Source of the DNA: Streptomyces violaceoruber
GTDB taxonomy: Bacteria > Actinomycetota > Actinomycetes > Streptomycetales > Streptomycetaceae
Assembly: GCA_000720805.1 (NCBI GenBank)
Contig: JODI01000026.1
Location: forward strand, 1-64,000
Length of the DNA: 64,000 bases
Direction of reading: 5' to 3'
Made by a program: the position numbers and the translations under genes. Below, one piece after another: positions 42,263-50,368 of the stretch (position 1 is its first letter; each line of letters begins with the position of its first letter). The notes under the pieces are model-generated. The model ran no database searches, was not told where the DNA came from, and was given only the letters and a program-made list of their open reading frames with translations.

Positions 42263-42667
42263 ATGTCCGCCAGCCGGCAGGAAACCAACAAGGCGATGGT
42301 CCTTGAAGCACTCGACGTGCTGTTCAACCAACGTGACTTCGCGAGTGCCGAGAAGTTCTGGGCCCCGCACTACATCCAGCACAGTGCGAGCATCGCGCCC
42401 GGCCGTGAGGGGCTGTTCAACCTGGTCAAGGCGCTTCCGCGGCTGAGGCACGAAGCGGGGTTCATCTGCGCCGACGGCGACTTGGTCATGCTGCACAGCC
42501 GCTACGTGGGCAATGAGCAGCCGTCGGCCTTGGTGGCCGTCGACATCTTCCGCATCGGGAATGGGCTCCTCCAGGAGCACTGGGACGTGCTGCAGGACGA
42601 AGCCGCCCGTGGGACGTCCCTGAGCGGGCTGCCCATGTTCGGCGATGCCTTCCCTGACGAAGACTGA
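42263..42667 (+). CDS. SnoaL-like (NTF2-fold) protein
   Basis: A 134-residue single-domain protein: NKAMVLEALDVLFNQRDFAS, AEKFWAPHYIQHSASIAPGR and VDIFRIGNGLLQEHWDVLQD. The conserved aspartate/histidine (HYIQHS) and the EHWDV end place it in the SnoaL-like family, which includes polyketide cyclases, hydrolases and many stress proteins of unknown role. It is intact, unlike its paralogue at 31646, and shares the same upstream inverted repeat. A TetR gene follows 138 bp downstream. Confidence 0.88.
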   Translation: MSASRQETNKAMVLEALDVLFNQRDFASAEKFWAPHYIQHSASIAPGREGLFNLVKALPRLRHEAGFICADGDLVMLHSRYVGNEQPSALVAVDIFRIGNGLLQEHWDVLQDEAARGTSLSGLPMFGDAFPDED

Positions 42668-42805
42668 CGACCCGGCCGTTCAGGCGGACGGATTCGATGC
42701 GCCTGGCGCAGGAGCGCCGCGCCGTGCCCAGCACGCCGGTCGACCGCAGGAAACCGCAACCTGGCGAGAGGCGCTGCATGTCTCAGGGGACCAGGAGAGG
42801 GGAAA

Positions 42806-43402
42806 ATGGCCAGTCACAGCCAGCACGCGGCCCTCGTGGCCGCCGCGGCGGACCGGTTCCACGCCAAGGGCTACAACGCGACCGGCGTCAGTGACATCAC
42901 TGCCGCCGCCGGTGTTCCCCGAGGCTCTTTCTACAACCACTGCACGAGCAAGGAAGAACTGGCGGCCATCGTGCTGCAGGAGTACGGTGAGACGCGCCGG
43001 CTGGGGGAGCTGAGCGATCCGGCCGTGGCGCCCCTTGAGCGGCTGCGCCGGTACTTCGAGTTCCTGCGCGACGAGCAGGTGGAACATCACTTCACTCGCG
43101 GCTGCCTCTTCGGCAACTTCGGGAGCGAGGTGGCAGACCACAGCGAGGTGCTGCGCAGCGGCGTCGAACGCTGCCTGGGGCGATGGCGGGCGGCGCTGAC
43201 CGAGGTCCTCGCCGAAGCGGTCCGCAGCGGAGCGGTGCGCGCGGGGCTCGATCCCGGGGAGACCGCTCTCTTCATCCTGTGCGCCTGGGAGGGCGCTGTC
43301 ACCGCCGCCCGTTGCGGTCGTTCGGACGAGGCGTTCACCACGTTCTTCCGCATGGTCTTCGGCAGTCTGCTCCAGTCCGGGCAGGCCGGCTCTCCGCTCT
43401 GA
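42806..43402 (+). CDS. TetR-family regulator
   Basis: A 198-residue TetR protein: HAALVAAAADRFHAKGYNAT, ITAAAGVPRGSFYNHCTSKE (recognition helix), then a ligand domain with FTRGCLFGNFGSEVADHSEV. The GCLxGNFxxE segment is characteristic of the TetR_C_6-type group that regulates reductases such as the NmrA-like protein nearby. ATG 42806 has GAGAGGGG. It closely resembles the TetR at 57103 in the GCLIGNLALE segment. Confidence 0.92.
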   Translation: MASHSQHAALVAAAADRFHAKGYNATGVSDITAAAGVPRGSFYNHCTSKEELAAIVLQEYGETRRLGELSDPAVAPLERLRRYFEFLRDEQVEHHFTRGCLFGNFGSEVADHSEVLRSGVERCLGRWRAALTEVLAEAVRSGAVRAGLDPGETALFILCAWEGAVTAARCGRSDEAFTTFFRMVFGSLLQSGQAGSPL

Positions 43403-43488
43403 GCCTTCACGAGGAGCCGCCGGTCCCGTGGGGCGTCCTCGGCGGCCGGCACGCAAGCGGCGTCTTCGGTAGGCGGAAGGGCCCCGTC

Positions 43489-44094
43489 TCAGTGCCGGAT
43501 ACCCGACGGCTCCTGGGTGCGCTGGCGGGCGCGGTAGGCGCGCAGGTTGGCGGGGTGACCGCACTTGCGTACGTCGTGCCAGACGCCGCTGTTGTTCCGT
43601 GACCGGTCGAAGAACGTCACTCGGCACCGCTCACTGCGGCAGACCTTCAGCCGCCGCCAGGTGTCGGCCCGTTGGGCATGGAGCATCTCGATCAGGATCA
43701 GTGAGACCAAGCAGCGCCAGCCGCTGCCGGCCGGCTCCACCTGGACGGTGCCGTCAGGGTCGAGCCGCAGGGCCGCGTCGAACGGCACCTGCGGGAGGGC
43801 GTCGCGCTCACCGGCCGGCTCTTCCTCGGCCTTGATGAGCCGGTTGCGCAGTCCGTCGCGGAAGGCGCGCAGGTGCTGCACATCGTCGTCGTCGAGTTGG
43901 ACCGGCGGCTGGCCCTGCGCCGGGTTGCGGTCGCGCCAGATGGCGTTCAGCCAGGCCTGGGCATCGTCCCGGTCGAGCAGGAGATCTGTTTTCCGGGGTT
44001 TGTCGGCCGACAGGGTGTTGAGCAGGTCCTGGACCAGGGCCAGCCCGTCGGGGGCGGGTTCGGTGTCGTATCGGTCGGTGGCGGGCCATGTCAT
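43489..44094 (-). CDS. CGNR zinc-finger regulator
   Basis: A ~201-residue DNA-binding protein. The N-terminal ABATE-like domain (APDGLALVQDLLNTLSADKP, DDAQAWLNAIWRDRN) is followed by a C-terminal CGNR finger, CRSERCRVTFFDRSRNNSGV and CGHPANLRAYRARQR. The name-giving CGNR tetrad is CGHP here, while the metal-binding cysteines remain. Start ATG 44094 gives the usual domain start; GTG 44154 would add 20 residues. It is divergent from the metallo-beta-lactamase-fold gene, separated by an inverted repeat, and probably controls it. Confidence 0.85.
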   Translation of the reverse strand: MTWPATDRYDTEPAPDGLALVQDLLNTLSADKPRKTDLLLDRDDAQAWLNAIWRDRNPAQGQPPVQLDDDDVQHLRAFRDGLRNRLIKAEEEPAGERDALPQVPFDAALRLDPDGTVQVEPAGSGWRCLVSLILIEMLHAQRADTWRRLKVCRSERCRVTFFDRSRNNSGVWHDVRKCGHPANLRAYRARQRTQEPSGIRH

Positions 44095-44286
44095 GAGGAA
44101 AACGACTCCAGCAGCGACTGCATCAACAGGCGGAAATAGGCGTAGAGCTATCACATATTACCTCATCGTCTCGCCTCTCGGGGCTGTGCGCCGCGGTGAA
44201 GGTGTGGCCGTCGGGGCGTTCCGTGTCGGCGGGTCCGGTGGGGCGAGGTGGCCGGCCTTGCGTGGCGGCGCGTGCGCCAGTAGAAA

Positions 44287-44315
44287 GTAATAGGTGAAAG
44301 TGGTTTGCCTATTAC
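44287..44315. promoter_or_regulatory. inverted repeat GTAATAGG-N13-CCTATTAC
   Basis: GTAATAGG (44287-44294) and CCTATTAC (44308-44315) are perfect 8-bp arms in an AT-rich island of the 295-bp divergent region between the CGNR gene and the hydrolase gene. It is 75 bp before the hydrolase ATG and likely covers its promoter. A partial copy, with AATAGG and CTAT, is at 44134-44152 next to the CGNR start. Confidence 0.68.
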
Positions 44316-44389
44316 GTTCTTGCTTGATCATCTGGCGCCCTTCGCTTCCTGACCTCCTTCCCAGCCTCCGACCAACCAAGGGAGCTCTC

Positions 44390-45238
44390 ATGCCGCAGAG
44401 TCAACTCACGTACGAGGTCTTCGTCGCCCCGGGAATCCCCACGACAGTCACGGATCTGCCGCCTGACCTGGACCGTCGGATGTGGTCGCCGATCTCCTCG
44501 ACCCTCATCCAGGGGGAGAGGGACGCCGTACTCGTCGACCCGCTCATGACGGTCGCCCAGGCCGACGCGCTGAGCGAGTGGGTGGCGGCCCGGGGCAAGC
44601 GCCTCACGGCGGTGTACATCACTCACGCACACGGTGACCACTGGTTCGGACTCGCGAAGATCCTTAAGGAGTTCCCGAGGGCCCGTGCGCTGGCCCTCCC
44701 GCATGTGGTGGAACGCATGCAGGCGCAATCGAGCCCGGACTTCGTGAAGTCCTTCTGGAACGCCCGTTTCCCCGGCCAGATCCCCGAGAACATCGTGCCG
44801 GCACAGCCCATGGACCAGTCGTTCATCGAGCTTGAGGGGCACCGGCTCGAAGCCGTCCCGCTCGGGCACACGGACACCGACGACACCACGTGTCTGCACG
44901 TGCCCTCCCTGCAGCTGGTGGTGGCCGGGGACGCCGTGTACAACAACGTCCACCTGTACCTCGCCGAGTCTTCCCAGAAGGGGAGGCAGGAGTGGCTCGC
45001 GGCGCTCGACCGCATCGAAACCCTCGCGCCACGGCTGGTCGTGGCCGGCCACAAGGACCCCCAGGCGCCGGACACGGCCGCCGCCATCGAGGAAACACGG
45101 GCCTACATACACGACTTCGCGCGCCTGGAGCAGGACGCGACCTCAGCCCTGGAGCTCTACGAGGCGATGCTCAAGATCCACCCCGACCGGATCAACCGCG
45201 GGGCGTTGTGGGGGTCGGCGCGGTTCGCTCTGGGATGA
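44390..45238 (+). CDS. metallo-beta-lactamase-fold hydrolase
   Basis: A 282-residue enzyme with the metal-binding signature THAHGDHW (about 78-85), a histidine in GHTDTDDTT, an aspartate in VVAGDAVYNNVH and a final histidine in VVAGHKDP: a full set of zinc ligands. It belongs to the broad lactonase/thioesterase-like group; AHL lactonase or glyoxalase-II-like activity is possible but not shown. ATG 44390 has GGGAG. It is the likely target of the CGNR regulator and is alone in its transcription unit, ending before the long hairpin at 45417. Confidence 0.9.
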   Translation: MPQSQLTYEVFVAPGIPTTVTDLPPDLDRRMWSPISSTLIQGERDAVLVDPLMTVAQADALSEWVAARGKRLTAVYITHAHGDHWFGLAKILKEFPRARALALPHVVERMQAQSSPDFVKSFWNARFPGQIPENIVPAQPMDQSFIELEGHRLEAVPLGHTDTDDTTCLHVPSLQLVVAGDAVYNNVHLYLAESSQKGRQEWLAALDRIETLAPRLVVAGHKDPQAPDTAAAIEETRAYIHDFARLEQDATSALELYEAMLKIHPDRINRGALWGSARFALG

Positions 45239-45416
45239 CCGGCGGATGCGCGTGAGGAGCACTGAACGCCGGGGACTGCTCCGGCAGTGCTGACGGGGCC
45301 CTGAAGAGCCCGGCCCGCCGCGGGCCAAGTCTTCGGCGCGTCCGCGCCGTGCACACCGGCGGACGGCACGAGCGCCGTACCGCTGCGCGGAGACGATGCC
45401 GTGAGGAGCTCGTGCG

Positions 45417-45465
45417 ACGGCGTGGCCGGAGCGAACCGCTCGGCGGTTCGCTCCGGCCACGCCGT
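45417..45465. terminator. 22-bp perfect hairpin, bidirectional terminator
   Basis: The arms 45417-45438 and 45444-45465 are perfectly complementary over 22 bp around a 5-base loop. The hairpin lies between the plus-strand hydrolase and the minus-strand MFS gene and should end both transcripts. There is no T-run. Confidence 0.82.
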
Positions 45466-45537
45466 GGTCCTGGGCTCGTGGCGTGGTGGTGCCAGATGCC
45501 GGCCTGGCGAGAGGACGCCGTCAGCCGGCGGTACTCG

Positions 45538-46797
45538 TCAGTCCAGAGCGACGGCCCGGACCTCTTCGGGGCTGACCGTGAGGAGCGTCTCCTGCGCCGT
45601 CGCACGACGCGCTGACAGGGCCATGAATCCGAGAGCGAGAACGCAGGCGACCGCGCTCGCGACGGTTCCCAGGGCCGCGGAACTGCGGACGCCGACAGCA
45701 TTGACCGCGACGCCGCTCAGCAGCGAACCGCTGGCGACGGCCACCTGCACCACGGCCGTGAAGGTCGCGTTGACGGCTTCGGTGGAGAACCTGTCCTGCC
45801 CGTAGGTGTAGAGCCAGTGCTGCAGCGCCACCGGCGCGTTGCCCCACGCCAGCCCCCACAGGGCGAGCCCCACGCAGACGGACGCCGTCACCGTGCCGCC
45901 CGCGCTCAGTGCCAGCAGGCCGCCGGCACCGAAGACGAGAGTGGCGATCACGGTGCCACGGATGCTGCGCCCCAGGAGCGCGCCGCCGCCGAAGTTGCCG
46001 ACGATGGTCAGCGCGCCGTACCCCAGCAGCAGACCGCTGGCCAGTCCGGCGGCGAGGCCGGTGACGTCGTGCAGGTAGGGCACGACGAAGGTGTAGGCGC
46101 TGAACTGGGCGAACACGACGAGGAAGACGACGGCGAGGATGACGTTCGCGGGCACCGAGCGCAGGAGCGGACGGAAATGCGCCATCGTCACGCGGTCCGC
46201 GGTCGGTATCTTCGGGATCGCCAGCGCCTGGACGAGGGCGGCGATGACCGCGACCGCGGCGGCTGCGAGAAACGTCGTCCGCCAGCTGGTGTGGGTGGCG
46301 ATGAGGCTGCTGCTGGGCACACTGACCACGGATCCCACCGCGATGGCGCCGAAGACGACCGACGACGCGGTGTGCACGATCCGCGCGGGGACGAGCCGGG
46401 CCGCGGCGGAGACGGACGTGGCCCAGACACCGCCGATGCTGATGCCGAGGATCAGCCGGGAGACCAGCATCATCGTGAAGCCGGTCGTCGCGGCGGACAG
46501 GACGCACGACACGGCGATCAGTGCCGTGAGCCCGATGATGGCCAGTCGTCGGTCGAGGCGTCGCATGAGGACGGTCGCGGCGGGTGCGGCGAGAGCGCCG
46601 GAGAGGGCGGGCAGGGTCACGAGCAGGCCGGCGGTGCCTTCGGTGACCCCCAGTCCCTCGCTGATCTGGGGCAGCGCGCCGACCGGAACGAACTCCGAGA
46701 CGACCACGGCGAAGGAGCCCAGGGCGATGGCCACCACCGGTACCAGCGGATGCCTGGAGCGCGGACGGGCGTGGGTGGCGGAGGGCGGTGAGGACAT
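45538..46797 (-). CDS. MFS exporter, DHA1 (12-segment) type
   Basis: A 419-residue transporter with twelve membrane segments. Segment 1: VVAIALGSFAVVVSEFVPVG; motif A region MRRLDRRLAIIGL; the A-rich second half ends ALGFMALSARR. The pattern ALPQISEGLGVTEGTAGLLV is that of the AraJ/YdhP/NepI-like arabinose- or purine-efflux group. Start ATG 46797. It lies 46 bp past a shared operator and downstream of the TetR gene at 46910 on the same strand, so it is the expected TetR target. Confidence 0.92.
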   Translation of the reverse strand: MSSPPSATHARPRSRHPLVPVVAIALGSFAVVVSEFVPVGALPQISEGLGVTEGTAGLLVTLPALSGALAAPAATVLMRRLDRRLAIIGLTALIAVSCVLSAATTGFTMMLVSRLILGISIGGVWATSVSAAARLVPARIVHTASSVVFGAIAVGSVVSVPSSSLIATHTSWRTTFLAAAAVAVIAALVQALAIPKIPTADRVTMAHFRPLLRSVPANVILAVVFLVVFAQFSAYTFVVPYLHDVTGLAAGLASGLLLGYGALTIVGNFGGGALLGRSIRGTVIATLVFGAGGLLALSAGGTVTASVCVGLALWGLAWGNAPVALQHWLYTYGQDRFSTEAVNATFTAVVQVAVASGSLLSGVAVNAVGVRSSAALGTVASAVACVLALGFMALSARRATAQETLLTVSPEEVRAVALD

Positions 46798-46822
46798 GAC
46801 GGTGTTGCCTTTCTCGGGGAAA

Positions 46823-46846
46823 CGGTCTTTTGAGACCGATCAGTGC
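46823..46846. promoter_or_regulatory. TetR operator before the MFS gene
   Basis: CGGTCT-TTTG-AGACCG (46823-46838) is an inverted repeat. Its right half continues as GAGACCGATCAGTGC (46832-46846), which matches the sequence at 47511 upstream of the TetR gene at 14 of 15 positions. Confidence 0.72.
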
Positions 46847-46909
46847 GGAATGAGGGTGTGCGAAAGACGCGACGGACGGGAGTGAGGTGGGCCGGTGGAA
46901 GGCGCTGGG

Positions 46910-47479
46910 TCAGCGCATGGGCGACAGCAGATCGTCCGCGGCCGCGTCGAGCTCCGGCTCCGACGACCCCAGACGCGCCTGCACGCGCAGGCCGAGCCAG
47001 CCGTTGTGGACCGCCTGTGCGGCCCGGTCGAGCTGCTGCGGCCGGGCGGTCGCCCACCGCTCCTCCTGGCGCAGGAGCCAGGCGATCCGCTCGGCGGAAC
47101 GAGTGAAGTACCCGCAGACGGCGGCGTGCACGTCCGGGTCGTCCGGTCGCTCCGTCGCCGCGTTCACCGCGAAGCAGCCCGCCGGACAGCCGGGCAGGGC
47201 CACGTGCGACCGCAGCAGTGCGCGTACGCCGACGAGTCCTTTGCCCGGTGCGGCCTCGACCGCCTGCGCGTGGGACTCCTCCGCGTGCTCGATGTAGGTC
47301 GTGAGCGTGCGCAGGTAGAGGTCGTGCTTGCTGCCGAAGGTGTCGTACAGGCTGCGCTTGCCGATTCCCATGGCAGCCGCCAGGGCGTCGGTGGAGGTGC
47401 GCTCGTAACCGTTCCGCCAGAACTCGAACAGTGCCTTCCGCAGTGCGTAAGCCGGTTCGAAGCTTTTGGTCCGTGCCAT
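46910..47479 (-). CDS. TetR-family regulator of the MFS exporter
   Basis: A 189-residue TetR protein: LRKALFEFWRNGYERTSTDA, LAAAMGIGKRSLYDTFGSKH and CPAGCFAVNAATERPDDPDV. It belongs to the same subgroup as the regulator at 30551. ATG 47479 has GGAGGGCT; upstream in-frame codons cross the operator and are rejected. Shared operators in front of this gene and the MFS gene show autoregulation and control of export. Confidence 0.92.
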   Translation of the reverse strand: MARTKSFEPAYALRKALFEFWRNGYERTSTDALAAAMGIGKRSLYDTFGSKHDLYLRTLTTYIEHAEESHAQAVEAAPGKGLVGVRALLRSHVALPGCPAGCFAVNAATERPDDPDVHAAVCGYFTRSAERIAWLLRQEERWATARPQQLDRAAQAVHNGWLGLRVQARLGSSEPELDAAADDLLSPMR

Positions 47480-47510
47480 GAGAGCCCTCCTGACGAGAAC
47501 AGTAGGTAAT

Positions 47511-47525
47511 GAGACCGATCGGTGC
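47511..47525. promoter_or_regulatory. TetR operator before the TetR gene
   Basis: GAGACCGATCGGTGC contains the perfect palindrome ACCGATCGGT (47514-47523) and matches the MFS-side site at 46832. It lies 32-46 bp before ATG 47479. Confidence 0.75.
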
Positions 47526-47601
47526 AATATGTGGCGGGGAGACGGTCGCCACACTTCGCCGCCGGCCCGGCCGGCATGGGGCCGCTCCCGCCGCACCGCG
47601 G

Positions 47602-48606
47602 TCACCACTCGATGGCGACCTTGCCCAGGTGTGCACCGGAGGTGAAGTAGCGCAGCGCTTCACTCAGCTCCTCCAGGGGGAAGGTCCGGTCGATCGCGGG
47701 CCGCAGTCCGGAGTCCTCGACCGCGCGGACCAGGTCGCGCTGCTGCTCGTGGTTGCCGACGAGGACGCCGTTCAGCCGGATCTGCTTCATGTTGATGGCG
47801 CCGGTCGGGATGTCTCCGGACAGCCCGGTCAGGACGCCGATCACGCTGATGCGGCCACCGACGCGGACCGCCTGGATGGACTGGGGCAGGGTCGACGGAC
47901 CGCCCACGTCCAGTACGAGATCCGCACCGCTGCCGTCCGTCAGTTCGCGGACCCGGTCCCCCCACTCGGGCTGGGACCGGTAGTTGACGACGTGGTCTGC
48001 TCCGAGCGCCTTTGCGCGGTCGAGCTTCTCGTCGGAGGAGGAGGTGACGATCGCGGTGGCACCGGAGAGCTTCGCGAGTTGCAGGGCGAAGACGGAGACA
48101 CCGCCGGTGCCCTGGAGCACGACCGTGTCACCGGGCCTGATGCCGCCGTTCTCGTGCAGGGCGGCCCATGCCGTGAGCCCGGCCACGGTCAGGGTGGCGG
48201 CTTCGGTGTGGGAGTAGCCGCGCGGGGCCCGCTCGAACTGGACGGCGGGCGCGACGACGATCTCACGCGCGTAGCCCGGCACACCTATGCCGGGCGTGGT
48301 GCCGAAGTGGTCGATCACCGGCCTGCCCGCCCGCCATCCGGGGAAGAAGCGTGCGAAGACCGCGTCGCCGACGGCCAGTTCGGTGACCCCTTCGCCCACG
48401 GCCTCGACCACTCCCGCTCCGTCCGCGAGGGGGACGTGGCCGACCGGAGTGTCCGTGCTGCCCATGACGATGGTGTCGTGATAGTTCAGGGCGCTTGCGT
48501 GGACGCGTACCCGCACCTCACTTGGTCCGGGGCGGCCCGGATCCGGGAGGTCGGTGATCTCCAGGACGTCCTTTTGCCCGGGATGCCTGACGATGACGGC
48601 CTTCAT
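47602..48606 (-). CDS. quinone-oxidoreductase-like alcohol dehydrogenase (MDR)
   Basis: A 334-residue medium-chain dehydrogenase. It has the catalytic-domain entry VRVRVHASALNYHD, DGAGVVEAVGEGVTELAVGD, and the cofactor domain GTGGVSVFALQLAKLSGATA. Cysteine zinc ligands are absent, so it is of the zinc-independent quinone-reductase/zeta-crystallin class. It probably uses NADPH to reduce a quinone or alkenal. ATG 48606 follows GGAGAAGCACC. It is downstream of the TetR gene at 48755 with a strong inverted repeat between the two. Confidence 0.93.
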   Translation of the reverse strand: MKAVIVRHPGQKDVLEITDLPDPGRPGPSEVRVRVHASALNYHDTIVMGSTDTPVGHVPLADGAGVVEAVGEGVTELAVGDAVFARFFPGWRAGRPVIDHFGTTPGIGVPGYAREIVVAPAVQFERAPRGYSHTEAATLTVAGLTAWAALHENGGIRPGDTVVLQGTGGVSVFALQLAKLSGATAIVTSSSDEKLDRAKALGADHVVNYRSQPEWGDRVRELTDGSGADLVLDVGGPSTLPQSIQAVRVGGRISVIGVLTGLSGDIPTGAINMKQIRLNGVLVGNHEQQRDLVRAVEDSGLRPAIDRTFPLEELSEALRYFTSGAHLGKVAIEW

Positions 48607-48677
48607 GGTGCTTCTCCTTCGCATGGCGACAGGTGGGCCGCCGGAGCGCGTGGCGCTGGCACGCCCGACGGCCGAGA

Positions 48678-48705
48678 AAAATAGATTACATACAAAATCT
48701 ATTTT
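48678..48705. promoter_or_regulatory. 10-bp inverted repeat before the dehydrogenase
   Basis: AAAATAGATT (48678-48687) and AATCTATTTT (48696-48705) are perfect arms with an 8-base centre, in an otherwise GC-rich sequence. Position 72-99 bp before the dehydrogenase start and just after the TetR gene suggests it is the TetR operator. Confidence 0.75.
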
Positions 48706-48754
48706 GGATGTGAGGGGACTGGGGTTCGGACTGCGGTGCGGTCGGTGGGGAGCG

Positions 48755-49381
48755 TCAGTGGTCCGGCGTCGCGACTGCCGTGCGAGCCGCGGTCAACAGG
48801 CGCTCCGACAGGGGGGATCCGGCCGTCGCGCGGGCCAGTACCAGCGCTCCGACCATGGTGCAGAGCGTCGTGAGGGCGTCGTCGGACACCGACGAGTCGT
48901 CGGCCTCGTCCGCGTGCGCGTGTGCCGCGGTGTCCGGCGTGTCCGGCGCCGCACCTGCGAGCCAGCCGGCCAGTTCGCGGACTCCGTGGACGTACCGCTC
49001 CTTGGCCGGTGAGCCCGGCGGCTGCCGGGCGACGTCCGCGCCGAGGGCGGAGGCGGGGCACCCGGTTGCCGCGCCGTCGCGGTGCTCGGGTGAGAGGTAG
49101 TGGTCGATCAGCGCCTCACGGGCCGCGGCGCGGTCGCCGTCGCTCGCCGCCTCGAACCCGGCCAGGAGCGCCCGCAGTTCCTCGAAGGCGCGCTCCGTGG
49201 CCTCGCCCTGGAGAGCGTCCTTGGAGCGGAACTGCCGGTAGAAACCGCCGGGCGTCAGGCCCACCGCGCCGGTCAGCTCCGCGAGGCTGACCTCGAAGCC
49301 CTGTTCCCGGAACATCCTCGAAGCGGTGGCGACGATCTGCTCCCGGTGCTCGGCCGCCTGTGCGCGTGATGCCCGGCCCAT
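48755..49381 (-). CDS. TetR-family regulator
   Basis: A 208-residue TetR protein: HREQIVATASRMFREQGFEV, LAELTGAVGLTPGGFYRQFR. The C-terminal domain carries GCPASALGADVARQ and an alanine/aspartate-rich loop (TPDTAAHAHADEADD) not usual in the family. ATG 49381 has GGAAGGGG; six upstream codons are rejected. It could control the dehydrogenase downstream, the flavin reductase operon that diverges from it, or both, since each has its own inverted repeat. Confidence 0.9.
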   Translation of the reverse strand: MGRASRAQAAEHREQIVATASRMFREQGFEVSLAELTGAVGLTPGGFYRQFRSKDALQGEATERAFEELRALLAGFEAASDGDRAAAREALIDHYLSPEHRDGAATGCPASALGADVARQPPGSPAKERYVHGVRELAGWLAGAAPDTPDTAAHAHADEADDSSVSDDALTTLCTMVGALVLARATAGSPLSERLLTAARTAVATPDH

Positions 49382-49448
49382 GGTGCCACCCCTTCCCATC
49401 GCGTCGGCCTTCGATCCTACGGCCGACGCATCGGTCGCCCAGCCTTGC

Positions 49449-49481
49449 GTGAAATAGGCATAGCCAATACAGTTATTTCAC
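49449..49481. promoter_or_regulatory. inverted repeat GTGAAATA-N17-TATTTCAC
   Basis: GTGAAATA (49449-49456) and TATTTCAC (49474-49481) flank 17 bases. The centre contains the further short repeat GGC-ATA-GCC. It lies in the divergent region between the TetR gene and the flavin reductase operon. Spacing is wide for one TetR dimer and may hold two half-sites or a -35/-10 pair. Confidence 0.62.
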
Positions 49482-49639
49482 TCTGTGGGTGACGGCGACG
49501 TTCCCCGTCGGCCCCCCGCTGCGGCGTCGGCAGACGCAACGGCTGCCGCACCGCGCGGGCCGAGGACGCGGACCACGTACATCCCGGAGATTCCGCCGGC
49601 AGTCAGGACCGCGCGGGAATCAGCGTGAAAGGTGCACAG

Positions 49640-50368
49640 ATGTTCGTCGATGCCGCAGATCTGGACGCCAAGTCGGCCTACAAACTCCTCATCGGGGGGA
49701 TCATTCCTCGCGCGATCGCCTGGGTGAGCACGGAGTCCGTCGACGGTGTGGGAAACCTCGCACCGGTGTCCTTCTTCACGGCCGTGGGCCGCAAGCCACC
49801 CATGCTGTCGATCTCCCTGCAGCCCCGGGCGGACGGCGTCACGCTCAAGGACACGTTCATCAACATCCGCGACACGGGTGAGTTCGTGGTCAACACGGCG
49901 ACGCTTCCCCTCGCCGGCCACCTGCACCGTTCGGCTTTCGAGTTCGAGAGCGACGTCGACGAGTTCAGTGCGCTGGAGCTGGAGACCGAGGCCTCGCAGG
50001 TGGTACGTCCACGCCGGGTGAAGGACACGCCCATCGCCTTCGAATGCCGACTGCGGCGCATCCTGCCCGTCGAGGGCAGCCTCGACCATGTGGTGTGGGG
50101 CGAAGTGGTGCGTTTCTACGTCCGGGACGACCTCTACCTGCCGGGCGGGCGCATCGACACGGCCGCCATTCCGTCCGTCGGCCGCCTGGCGGCGGAGTAC
50201 ACGCTGGTGAACACCGTCTTCACCACACCACTCGACGACGACCTCGTCGCCCGGCATGCGCAGACCCGCATGCACCGTCTCGACGACCACGCCTCCAACT
50301 GGTCGCCCATCGACACCGACGCGTGGTCTGCGTCCGGCTCCACCATCACCGAAGGGCCCAAGGCATGA
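49640..50368 (+). CDS. flavin reductase-like FMN-binding protein
   Basis: A 242-residue protein of the flavin-reductase-like split-barrel family: YKLLIGGIIPRAIAWVSTES, NLAPVSFFTAVGRKPPMLSI, NIRDTGEFVVNTATLPLAGH, and GEVVRFYVRDDLY. It should bind FMN and may reduce it for a monooxygenase or reduce a substrate directly. ATG 49640 is preferred, with GAAAGGTG at correct distance; GTG 49625 is possible. Its stop overlaps the start of the next gene (ATGA, 50365-50368), so the two are translationally coupled. Confidence 0.9.
   Translation: MFVDAADLDAKSAYKLLIGGIIPRAIAWVSTESVDGVGNLAPVSFFTAVGRKPPMLSISLQPRADGVTLKDTFINIRDTGEFVVNTATLPLAGHLHRSAFEFESDVDEFSALELETEASQVVRPRRVKDTPIAFECRLRRILPVEGSLDHVVWGEVVRFYVRDDLYLPGGRIDTAAIPSVGRLAAEYTLVNTVFTTPLDDDLVARHAQTRMHRLDDHASNWSPIDTDAWSASGSTITEGPKA

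Noticed and set aside
44095..44154. CGNR start at GTG 44154
   Set aside because: It would place the first 20 codons in the divergent control region and has no better ribosome site; kept only as an alternative.
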